A DNA stretch of 8,397 nucleotides from an uncultured Pseudogracilibacillus sp. (GTDB taxonomy: Bacteria > Bacillota > Bacilli > Bacillales > Amphibacillaceae), in NCBI GenBank assembly GCA_937960785.1, contig CALGOZ010000067.1, forward strand, positions 1 to 8,397. The letters are read 5' to 3'. Of this stretch, positions 1-5,689 are shown piece after piece. The notes under the pieces are model-generated. The model was not told the origin of the DNA. It worked only from the letters and a program-made list of their open reading frames with translations, and made no database searches. Made by a program: the position numbers and the translations under genes. Position 1 is the stretch's first letter; each line of letters begins with the position of its first letter.

Positions 1-371
1 CTTACATGCTAGGCGCCTCCCCTGTGTACGTTGCCGGCCAAAATCGTGACAAGCTTCTCTCTAGGACAGTCTACTGTGTACGTTGCCGGTCAATATCGTG
101 TAAAGCTACTCACTAGAGCTCTCCACTGTGTAAGTTGGGGGCCAAATTCGTGTAAAGCTTCTCGCTGGGCGCCTCCCCTGTGTACGTCGCGCAAGTTTTG
201 CTTAAAAACTTACCCGCTGGAGGCCTCTACTGTGTAGGCTGAGTCACTTTTGTACGGAGACTTACTCAGTAGAAGGCTCCACTGTGTAAGTTAAGAAGGT
301 TCTACTTATTAACTTACGCAGTAGCAGCTCCTACTAATATTTTTAAAAAAACCTACTCGGCGAGACAAGAC
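1..371. repeat. Tandem array A of ~52-bp palindromic repeats
   Basis: At least six head-to-tail units are visible: 1-53, 54-105, 106-157, 158-208, 209-260 and 261-312, with lengths of 53, 52, 52, 51, 52 and 52 bp. A decayed unit follows at 313-351 and a trace at 352-371. Each unit begins with a variant of CTTACTCACTGGAGG, continues with a variant of CCTCCACTGTGTAAG, and ends with a variant of GTTGCCGGTCAA then ATCGTGTAAAG. The first ~30 bp form an imperfect palindrome (CTTAC pairs with GTAAG, TGGAG with CTCCA). The last ~22 bp are also conserved between units, so they are part of the repeat. The array is richer in GC than the neighbouring DNA, continues past the left edge, and loses similarity toward the peroxidase gene. 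The hairpin of the 313-351 unit (AGTAG with CTACT, then a T-run) could act as a weak terminator. The repeat family is not one I recognise. Confidence 0.88.
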
Positions 372-607
372 AATGAAGGGTTTAAAGCAAGTTTTTAAAT
401 ACATTTTAATATCAGCCGAATAAACAGGGCGCTTCTCTAAATAGGCAAAAAAAGAAATGGAGCCCGGATGAGCTGAACACTGTTGTTAAATTTACTTTGA
501 TTTAGTCCGAGCCTTACCTTTATCGCGTTATTCTCAATTAGTTAAGCAAAATATTTAATAAATAAGAATGAAAGTACCTTAAAAACACCTAGGACTAAGC
601 ATTTATC
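352..607. other. Non-coding interval with no recognisable gene
   Basis: Apart from the last trace of the repeat at 352-371, this AT-rich interval has no open frame with a ribosome binding site beyond a 16-codon one at 373. A weak long-range pairing is possible between GCCCGGA at 462-468 and TCCGAGC at 506-512 (one mismatch, 37-nt loop), but nothing marks it as a known RNA class. I see no convincing function here. Confidence 0.6.
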
Positions 608-636
608 TTAACGAAAGGTTTGGACTATATTATAAT
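608..636 (+). promoter_or_regulatory. Sigma-A promoter of the peroxidase gene
   Basis: A -35-like TTAACG at 608-613 is separated by 17 bp from a perfect -10 box TATAAT at 631-636. The predicted transcription start is near 643, giving a leader of about 32 nt that carries the ribosome binding site. The -10 box lies inside the PerR operator, as expected for a repressed promoter. Confidence 0.75.
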
Positions 637-644
637 GATTATAA
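630..644. promoter_or_regulatory. PerR box (exact match to consensus)
   Basis: TTATAATGATTATAA is a perfect 7-1-7 inverted repeat. It matches the Bacillus PerR consensus TTATAATNATTATAA at every defined position. It overlaps the -10 box and probable start site, so a bound repressor would block RNA polymerase. Fur and Zur boxes share the 7-1-7 layout with different preferred bases (Fur: TGATAATNATTATCA), so PerR is the best reading. The peroxide-detoxifying enzyme downstream agrees with it. Confidence 0.85.
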
Positions 645-674
645 ATAGAATAATTATAGAGGAAGTGAGGCAAC

Positions 675-1244
675 ATGTCAGTCTACGAAAAATTTTCTGT
701 AGAAAAGGTAAATGGTGAAACTATCCCATTATCAACTTATGCCGGTAATGTGACGTTAATTGTTAACACAGCGAGTAAGTGTCAGTTCACGTACCAGTAC
801 GAGCAACTACAAGATTTATATGATAAATATAAGTTGCATAACTTTACAATCCTTGGTTTTCCTTGTAACCAATTCGATGAACAAGAGCCAGGAACGAGTG
901 AAGAGGCAGCGGAATTTTGTCAATTGAACTATGGGGTTAGCTTTCCAATTTTTAAAAAAATTGACGTAAATGGAGAAAATGAGTCACCGTTATTCAAATA
1001 TTTGAAACAACAAGCACCGTTCCGAGGGTTTGATGAAAACCATATGCCAGAAAAATTACTAAAAATGCGTTTAGAAGAAAATTATCCTGAGTGGGTAATA
1101 GGAGATGCAATTAAATGGAACTTTACTAAGTTTTTAGTCGATCGAGCAGGAAATGTAATCGAGCGCTTTGAGCCTTTCGAAGAACCAGAAAATTTCGAAT
1201 CAAAAATTGAAGAAGTTTTAGTTACTGGCTCATTTTCGAACTAG
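675..1244 (+). CDS. gpx: Glutathione peroxidase family thiol peroxidase
   Basis: This cytosolic peroxidase of 189 aa reduces hydrogen peroxide or organic hydroperoxides. The catalytic tetrad is visible: peroxidatic Cys36 in ASKC, Gln70 in NQFDEQEPG, and Trp148-Asn149 in KWNFTKF. Cys64 (FPCNQF) and Cys82 (EFC) complete the pattern of thioredoxin-dependent family members such as yeast Gpx3, where Cys36 and Cys82 form the redox pair. Thioredoxin is therefore a likelier reductant than glutathione (inference). The protein is about 30 aa longer than the usual ~160-aa Bacillus forms because of an insertion at about residues 115-144, before the WNF motif. There is no selenocysteine codon. The ATG at 675 follows GTGAGG and AGAGGA purine runs. 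The gene stands alone, with its own promoter, an exact PerR operator and a terminator, so peroxide induction is predicted. Confidence 0.93.
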   Translation: MSVYEKFSVEKVNGETIPLSTYAGNVTLIVNTASKCQFTYQYEQLQDLYDKYKLHNFTILGFPCNQFDEQEPGTSEEAAEFCQLNYGVSFPIFKKIDVNGENESPLFKYLKQQAPFRGFDENHMPEKLLKMRLEENYPEWVIGDAIKWNFTKFLVDRAGNVIERFEPFEEPENFESKIEEVLVTGSFSN

Positions 1245-1281
1245 TAAGCACCCAAGCCCGGGTCTGCTTACTAGTTTTTTT
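1239..1281 (+). terminator. Rho-independent terminator after gpx
   Basis: AACTAGTAAGC at 1239-1249 pairs perfectly with GCTTACTAGTT at 1266-1276. An upper stem is formed by ACCC (1250-1253) and GGGT (1260-1263), and a T-run occupies 1275-1281. The gpx stop codon (1242-1244) lies inside the left arm. It separates gpx from the transporter operon. Confidence 0.88.
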
Positions 1282-1286
1282 ATGCA

Positions 1287-1340
1287 CAAATTATCAAAAA
1301 ATTTGCATTTTTAACAAATGTCACATATTATACTGATAAA
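1287..1340 (+). promoter_or_regulatory. Probable promoter region of the transporter operon
   Basis: The operon must start between the gpx terminator and 1371. One candidate is -35 TTAACA at 1311-1316 with -10-like GATAAA at 1335-1340 (18-bp spacer). TATACT at 1329-1334 is a better -10 but lacks a well-spaced -35. An inverted repeat, CAAATT at 1287-1292 and AATTTG at 1300-1305, lies just upstream and could be an operator. I see no S-box, T-box or TPP-type leader in this short interval. The exact promoter is uncertain. Confidence 0.35.
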
Positions 1341-1370
1341 TCATAGTTTAATTATATGAATAATAGAGTT

Positions 1371-1380
1371 AGGAGGTGAT
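1371..1380 (+). promoter_or_regulatory. Ribosome binding site fixing the TTG start
   Basis: AGGAGGTGAT is an almost full-length complement of the 16S rRNA 3' end and lies 6 nt before the TTG at 1387. An ATG at 1379 is in another frame. This supports TTG as the true start of the ATPase gene. Confidence 0.85.
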
Positions 1381-1386
1381 GGAAGT

Positions 1387-2148
1387 TTGATCGAAGTCCA
1401 AGACATTAATATATCTTTTTCTACGGAAAAGGGAGTGAACAATGTTTTAAACGATTTTTCCTTTCATGTAGAAAAAGGTGAAATCGTTACCCTTCTAGGA
1501 AAAAGTGGTTGTGGTAAAAGTACCTTATTGCAAATTGTCGGGGGTTTTCTTCAGCCGGACGATGGTTACGTTTTAGTAAATGGTGAGCGAGTTGAGGAGC
1601 CAAATAGAAATTGCTTTACACTTTTTCAACAAAACAATTTGTTACCTTGGAGAAATATTATTGATAACGTTCGTTTCGGATTAAGAGAGTCAAAAGCCCA
1701 TGCGTTGCAAAAGGCTAAGGAAGCCCTAGCTTTTGTCGGTTTAGAAAAGTATGAACATCATTACCCACATGAAATTTCTGGTGGTATGCAACAACGGGTA
1801 GCAATTGCCCGGGCCTTTGCCTTGGCACCTTCGGTTATGTTAATGGATGAACCTTTTGCAGCTCTTGATACATTTAATCGATATTATTTACAGGAAGAAT
1901 TGCTTCGGCTCCAACGTAAAAAAGAACTAACTATTATATTAGTTACTCACGATTTAGAAGAAGCTATTTATTTATCAGATCGAATTATAATTTTACGAGC
2001 AAATCCTGGTAAGATTTACGACATTATCGAAATATCGTTACCTAAACCTAGAGATCGTTCGAGTGAATCATTCCATCATTATCGGAAACAAATTTTACAC
2101 ACATTTCAGTTAAGTAGTGAGGAAGAACGACTTGAATTTTATATATAG
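1387..2148 (+). CDS. ABC transporter ATPase, NrtD/SsuB/TauB type
   Basis: This 253-aa cytoplasmic nucleotide-binding subunit powers the importer formed with the next two genes. All ATPase motifs are intact: Walker A GKSGCGKST (residues 38-46), Q-loop around Gln81 in FQQNNLLPW, signature SGGMQQR (131-137), Walker B VMLMDEP (150-156), D-loop ALD (159-161) and switch His188 in VTHD. The LLPW stretch after the Q-loop and the close of the domain near residue 210 (ILRANPGKI) are typical of nitrate, sulfonate and taurine importers. It starts at TTG with a strong ribosome binding site and is the first gene of the operon, 31 bp before the binding-protein gene. The ATPase does not set substrate specificity, so naming it ssuB would go beyond the evidence. 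Confidence 0.93.
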   Translation: MIEVQDINISFSTEKGVNNVLNDFSFHVEKGEIVTLLGKSGCGKSTLLQIVGGFLQPDDGYVLVNGERVEEPNRNCFTLFQQNNLLPWRNIIDNVRFGLRESKAHALQKAKEALAFVGLEKYEHHYPHEISGGMQQRVAIARAFALAPSVMLMDEPFAALDTFNRYYLQEELLRLQRKKELTIILVTHDLEEAIYLSDRIIILRANPGKIYDIIEISLPKPRDRSSESFHHYRKQILHTFQLSSEEERLEFYI

Positions 2149-2179
2149 AAAAATTACTTCTGGGGAAGGGGAAAGATGT

Positions 2180-3154
2180 ATGAAACGGATTTTAATTATT
2201 ATTGTAACGATATTTCTTCTATTAGCGGGATGTGCTCCATCGTCATCCTCTGTTTCAGTAGACGAATCGGCGGAATCGAAAGAAACAATGAAGATAGGTT
2301 ATTTACCAATTACACATGCTGCACCCTTATTATTAGCAGCTGAAAAAGTAGCAAAAGAACATCCAGAATATGAACTTGAATTAGTGAAGTTTAGTTCTTG
2401 GCCCGATCTAATCGATGCGTTAAATGCCGGCCAAATCGACGGCGCTAGTCTACTACTTCAATTAGCAATGCAAGCAAAACATATCGGAGTAGACTTAACA
2501 GCAATTGCTTTAGGGCATCAAGACGGAAATGTAATTATAAGTAGACCGGAGATTACGTCTGTATCCCAGCTTAAAGGGGAAACCTTCGCAATACCTCATA
2601 CCCATTCGGCCCATCATTTACTAGTTTATGAGCTATTAACGTCAGAAGGAATCGATTATGAGGCAGTTAATTTAGTAGAAATGCCTCCAGCTGAAATGCC
2701 AGCAGCTCTAGCTGAAGGGAGGATTGCCGGATATGCCGTAGCAGAACCTTTCGGAGCACTAGCTCTTCAGTTAGAAGTAGGTCATGTGTTGGCTCATTCT
2801 TCGGAATTTTGGCCGAATTCGTATTGCTGTGTATTCGTTTTACGAGATGAAATAATACAAGAACGGAAGGAGCTTGCACTTACTTTTACACAAGATTATA
2901 TAAAGGCAGGATTATTAGCAAACGAGAAAGACGAATCTTTATACGAAGCGTTACAAGCACATATGGATGTTGATGAGGCACTTCTGGATATTTCTTTAGA
3001 GTGGATTACGTACGATGCTTTACGAATTGAAGAAGAGGAATATAGGAAGCTATTAGATCGGGTGACGACATTGCAATTAATCGACGAACCACCGAGTTAT
3101 GATCAGTTTGTTCATCCGACAATTTTCGACCAGGCAGTGAAAAAACATGAGTAA
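2180..3154 (+). CDS. ABC importer substrate-binding lipoprotein, NrtA/TauA-like
   Basis: This 324-aa lipoprotein is anchored outside the membrane and delivers solute to the permease. The signal peptide at residues 1-17 ends in the lipobox LAGC, with lipidated Cys18, followed by a Ser-rich linker to about residue 34. The binding domain starts at MKIGYLPITHAAPLLLA, like NrtA/CmpA-family proteins. Further NrtA-like traits are the FSSWPDL segment (71-77), MPPAEMPAALAEGRIAGYAV (168-187), AEPFG (188-192) and SSEFWPNSYCC (207-217). The frame is open back to 2117 inside the ATPase gene, but ATG 2180 has AAGGGG at 2166-2171 and gives a proper signal peptide, so it is preferred. The stop overlaps the permease start by 8 bp. 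The family handles nitrate, bicarbonate, sulfonates, taurine and pyrimidines, and the ligand here is unknown. Confidence 0.88.
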   Translation: MKRILIIIVTIFLLLAGCAPSSSSVSVDESAESKETMKIGYLPITHAAPLLLAAEKVAKEHPEYELELVKFSSWPDLIDALNAGQIDGASLLLQLAMQAKHIGVDLTAIALGHQDGNVIISRPEITSVSQLKGETFAIPHTHSAHHLLVYELLTSEGIDYEAVNLVEMPPAEMPAALAEGRIAGYAVAEPFGALALQLEVGHVLAHSSEFWPNSYCCVFVLRDEIIQERKELALTFTQDYIKAGLLANEKDESLYEALQAHMDVDEALLDISLEWITYDALRIEEEEYRKLLDRVTTLQLIDEPPSYDQFVHPTIFDQAVKKHE

Positions 3155-3905
3155 AAAAATACTTTATACCGGACTGTCCTTTCTTCTGTTACTAACGGTA
3201 TGGCAATTATCGGTTACCTTAGGTCAGTTTAATGAGGCGTTATTTCCAGGACCACTAGCTGTATTTCAAGCACTATTCCATTTGCTTTTAGACGGAACTT
3301 TATTTGTTCATATAAAAGATAGTTTGTTTCGTTTTGTCGTTGGCTATATTTCAGCTGCAATCGTCGGAATTACCCTCGGTTTAGTCTTTGGTCGAAGTGT
3401 ATTCCTTTGGCAACTGTTAGAGCCATCAGTCCAACTGTTACGTCCCGTATCACCGGTAGCTTGGTCGCCTTTTATCGTCCTTGTATTTGGAATTGGAGAC
3501 ATTCCCGCAATTGTCATTATTTTTATCGCAGCTTTTTTTCCGATTTTATTAACAACAGTAAAAGGTGTCCAATCGGTAGAACCACATTATATAAAACTAG
3601 CAAAAAACATGCAGTTTAACCGTATCGAACTTTATCGCAAAGTAATCATTCCAGCAACTATACCAGCGATTATGGGTGGCTTGCAAATAGCCCTAGGTAC
3701 GGCGTGGATCTTTTTAGTAGCGGGCGAGATGGTTGGTGCCCAGTCGGGCTTGGGTTATTTAATTGTCGATGCGCGTAATATGTTACATTTACCGAAGGTG
3801 TTTGCTGGAATTATCGTAATTGGTCTCTTTGGTTTATTACTTGATCGAACAGTCGAATTATTACAACGGACTTTACGTAAAGTAGGTCGTTTATATATTC
3901 CATAA
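3147..3905 (+). CDS. ABC importer permease, NrtB/SsuC/TauC type
   Basis: This 252-aa integral membrane subunit has about six hydrophobic segments, near residues 7-26, 62-82, 104-122, 118-138, 176-196 and 220-240. PVSPVAWSPFIVLVFGIGD (100-118) is the family's proline-rich loop and helix. The EAA coupling loop, which contacts the ATPase, covers KLAKNMQFNRIELYRKVIIP at about 148-167, although the usual central LG is replaced by MQ. The C-terminal AWIFLVAGEM and GLGYLI motifs are typical of SsuC/TauC/NrtB. The ATG overlaps the last 8 bp of the binding-protein gene, which implies translational coupling. One permease gene is present, so the channel is probably a homodimer. It completes a full importer with the two preceding genes. 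Confidence 0.92.
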   Translation: MSKKILYTGLSFLLLLTVWQLSVTLGQFNEALFPGPLAVFQALFHLLLDGTLFVHIKDSLFRFVVGYISAAIVGITLGLVFGRSVFLWQLLEPSVQLLRPVSPVAWSPFIVLVFGIGDIPAIVIIFIAAFFPILLTTVKGVQSVEPHYIKLAKNMQFNRIELYRKVIIPATIPAIMGGLQIALGTAWIFLVAGEMVGAQSGLGYLIVDARNMLHLPKVFAGIIVIGLFGLLLDRTVELLQRTLRKVGRLYIP

Positions 3906-3933
3906 AAATTAATAAGTAAAGGGGAATGCGAAA

Positions 3934-4470
3934 ATGAGTTTACACTTAGTAGAAACGAAAATTAGTGAAGAAAACGAATCTAAAGAAGGGTTTGAACAGC
4001 GAGTTGTTTCGTTGAAGGAACAGCTTGAAAAGCAAGAGGCGTCATTAGTTGAAGTCCAAGTGTCTAAGGCGTATGATGTAGCCTTTTTTATCGTGGAAGC
4101 AAAAAGTATTGAGCAAGTTTTACCTCTTTTTGCCGAAAAGGACTTTGCTGTTACGTTACAAAAGGAAGTCCGATTAATCGGTGAATCAATCGAAGAAGTA
4201 AAAAGGCAAAATGAACAAGTAAACTATATCGTTGAATGGAATTTACCTGCTCATTTAACCATGGATCAATATTTAGCCCGTAAGGAAAAAAATTCTGCCA
4301 AATATTCGGAAGTACCGGAAGTTGCTTTTGCTCGGACGTATGTATGCGAAGATATGACAAAGTGCTTATGCTTCTACGATGCTCCAAATCAAGCTGCTGT
4401 TGAGCAAGCGCGAGAAGCGGTGGAAGCACCGATTGATCAGATTACTGAAGTCACTCGCAATCAAGAATAA
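3934..4470 (+). CDS. Two-domain protein with C-terminal DUF4242-like domain
   Basis: This 178-aa soluble protein has no signal peptide. Residues 97-173 resemble DUF4242 (the SCO4226 family of small ferredoxin-like-fold proteins, one reported to bind nickel). They contain a YIVEWNLP start, RTYVCEDMTKCLCFYDAP (134-151), and a final AVEAPIDQITEV. Cys138, Cys144 and Cys146 could bind metal or be redox active. Residues 1-85 look like a diverged second copy of the fold (LHLVETKI, then VAFFIVEAKSIEQV) but contain no cysteine. A charged helical stretch (about 17-36) and a linker at 84-95 complete it. ATG 3934 has AAAGGGGA at 3918-3925. It lies 28 bp after the permease and 12 bp before the flavoprotein gene, so it belongs to the same operon. 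Its role is unknown; a dehydrogenase accessory, ligand carrier or heme/metal-binding partner are all possible. Confidence 0.8.
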   Translation: MSLHLVETKISEENESKEGFEQRVVSLKEQLEKQEASLVEVQVSKAYDVAFFIVEAKSIEQVLPLFAEKDFAVTLQKEVRLIGESIEEVKRQNEQVNYIVEWNLPAHLTMDQYLARKEKNSAKYSEVPEVAFARTYVCEDMTKCLCFYDAPNQAAVEQAREAVEAPIDQITEVTRNQE

Positions 4471-4482
4471 TAGGTGAAAGAA

Positions 4483-5559
4483 ATGATAAAAGAACAGTTA
4501 GTCGACTATATTACGTTACACAAGTTAATCGATACAAGGTTAAAACCTTACGTGAAACAAATTGATGAAGAAGCCTTTTATGCAAAAGAATATCTTACTA
4601 GTTTAGGTGAGCACGGATTTTATTTATTAGAAAAATCAGAACAAAATACATTACTAAAACGTTTTGCTCTAATAGAAGAAACAGCAAAAGTATGTATGAC
4701 GACAGCCTTTTGCTTATGGTGTCATCTTGCTGCAACGACGTATATTACGCATACACCTAATCGAACTTTACGAAATACATTACTCCCTAAATTAACCTCT
4801 GGTACATTACTAGCGGGAACAGGTTTATCGAATCCTTTAAAGTCCTTTGCAAAGTTAGAGCCTCTACACTTGAAGGCCGAACGGATAAAGGGGGGCTTCA
4901 TCGTAAATGGCTCTTTACCGGCCATTTCAAATATCGGACCGGAGCAAGCCTTTGCCTTTATAGCAGAAGAGAAAGAGGAAAGCAAAGTAATGGGGCTTAC
5001 CTTTTGTAATGCTAAAGGTTTAAAACTTCGTCAACGAACGGGCTTTATCGGTGTTAATGGGAGTGCGACTTATAGTTGTACGTTTAAAAATGTCTTTATC
5101 CCAGAAACACAAATTATAACAGAAGCTGTCGATTCTTTTATTGAAGAAATTCGTACTCGTTTTTTAGCCTATCAAATACCATTAGCATTAGGTGTGACAA
5201 CATCGAGTATTACGTTAATGGAGCAACTAACGGAAAAACATAGCGACAACAATATCAACCGTTATTTACCAATACAGCCAGACCAACTACACCGAAAAAA
5301 TAATCAACTGCGCTCCCAACTTGTCGAGATCATTGCCCAGGATGATTTAGCTTGGGAGGCGCTAACCGACCTTCGTCTACGCAGTGTCTATTTAACGTTA
5401 GAGACGGTACAAGGAGCGATGTTACATCACGGTGGTCGAGGCTATGTAAAATTTAGCGTAGCGGAACGAAAATTACGCGAAGCCTATTTTCTCGTCAATT
5501 TAACACCTACCGTAAAACATTTAGAAGCAATTAAATCCCGTCGAAAACAAGCGAACTAA
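4483..5559 (+). CDS. Acyl-CoA-dehydrogenase-fold flavoprotein of unknown substrate
   Basis: The 358-aa protein has the length and order of the acyl-CoA dehydrogenase superfamily: N-terminal helices (about 1-105), a beta middle domain (LLAGTGLSNP at 109-118, GFIVNGSLPAISNIG at 138-152, and about 170-208), then a C-terminal helical bundle ending in HHGGRGYVKFSVAERKLREA (315-334). GGRGY and the ER-LREA segment correspond to the flavin-contacting motif. The catalytic Glu of medium-chain enzymes would fall near 338-343, where the sequence reads VNLTPT, without an acid. This is closer in kind to SfnB/DszC-type flavin enzymes, which have LTLHDP there. A dehydrogenase acting on acyl-CoA is therefore doubtful, and an oxygenase or other flavin reaction on the imported solute is the favoured inference. 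ATG 4483 is preferred over GTG 4474 because AGGTGA (4472-4477) precedes it by 5 nt. No flavin reductase gene is seen in the window. Confidence 0.8.
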   Translation: MIKEQLVDYITLHKLIDTRLKPYVKQIDEEAFYAKEYLTSLGEHGFYLLEKSEQNTLLKRFALIEETAKVCMTTAFCLWCHLAATTYITHTPNRTLRNTLLPKLTSGTLLAGTGLSNPLKSFAKLEPLHLKAERIKGGFIVNGSLPAISNIGPEQAFAFIAEEKEESKVMGLTFCNAKGLKLRQRTGFIGVNGSATYSCTFKNVFIPETQIITEAVDSFIEEIRTRFLAYQIPLALGVTTSSITLMEQLTEKHSDNNINRYLPIQPDQLHRKNNQLRSQLVEIIAQDDLAWEALTDLRLRSVYLTLETVQGAMLHHGGRGYVKFSVAERKLREAYFLVNLTPTVKHLEAIKSRRKQAN

Positions 5560-5568
5560 GCTTTTACA

Positions 5569-5612
5569 CCTTTAAACGGAAAGTGTATTGTCCTTTTCGT
5601 TTAAAGGTTTTT
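5569..5612 (+). terminator. Terminator of the transporter operon
   Basis: CCTTTAAACGGAAAG at 5569-5583 pairs with CTTTTCGTTTAAAGG at 5593-5607 (15 pairs including one G-U, 9-nt loop). T residues follow at 5608-5612 and a pyrimidine tract continues to 5619. It begins 9 nt after the flavoprotein stop and isolates the operon from gntR. Confidence 0.92.
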
Positions 5613-5621
5613 CCTTTCTAA

Positions 5622-5656
5622 TCTAGTAAACAGATTGTTTATGTTATACTAAACGA
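5622..5656 (+). promoter_or_regulatory. gntR promoter with candidate operators
   Basis: A good -10 box, TATACT, lies at 5645-5650; the -35 region (about 5622-5627) is weak. Three symmetry elements sit here: the perfect palindrome TAAACAGATTGTTTA at 5627-5641; TTGTTTA (5635-5641) facing TAAACGA (5650-5656), with one mismatch; and ATGTTATACTA at 5641-5651, which matches the FadR-family operator TNGTNNNACNA except at the first base. The last overlaps the -10 box, as an autoregulatory operator would. Confidence 0.5.
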
Positions 5657-5689
5657 TAAATAAATTTTAAAGAGGTGGTGCACCTTTTT

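Noticed and set aside
31..237. Open frame of 68 codons in the left repeat array
   Set aside because: It runs through the 52-bp repeats, whose period is not a multiple of three, has no ribosome binding site, and encodes a low-complexity product unlike any family.
1..371. CRISPR array (30-bp palindromic repeat with ~22-bp spacers)
   Set aside because: The would-be spacers are conserved between units, the repeats diverge strongly, and no cas gene is nearby.
1284..1386. TPP riboswitch and thiamine-precursor (ThiXYZ) importer
   Set aside because: The binding protein's superfamily includes ThiY, but the ~100-nt leader shows no thi-box motifs and no thiamine gene is near.
2117..2179. Upstream extension of the binding-protein gene
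   Set aside because: It overlaps the ATPase gene, lacks a ribosome binding site and would bury the lipoprotein signal peptide. ATG 2180 has AAGGGG and gives a standard signal.
3407..3619. Plus-strand 70-codon frame within the permease gene
   Set aside because: It lies wholly inside the permease in another frame and has no translation signals.
4151..4429. Minus-strand open frame of 92 codons
   Set aside because: It is the antisense shadow of the DUF4242-like gene, with no ribosome binding site or recognisable product. The same applies to the minus-strand frames at 2667-2879, 4722-4985, 6205-6420 and 7718-7909.
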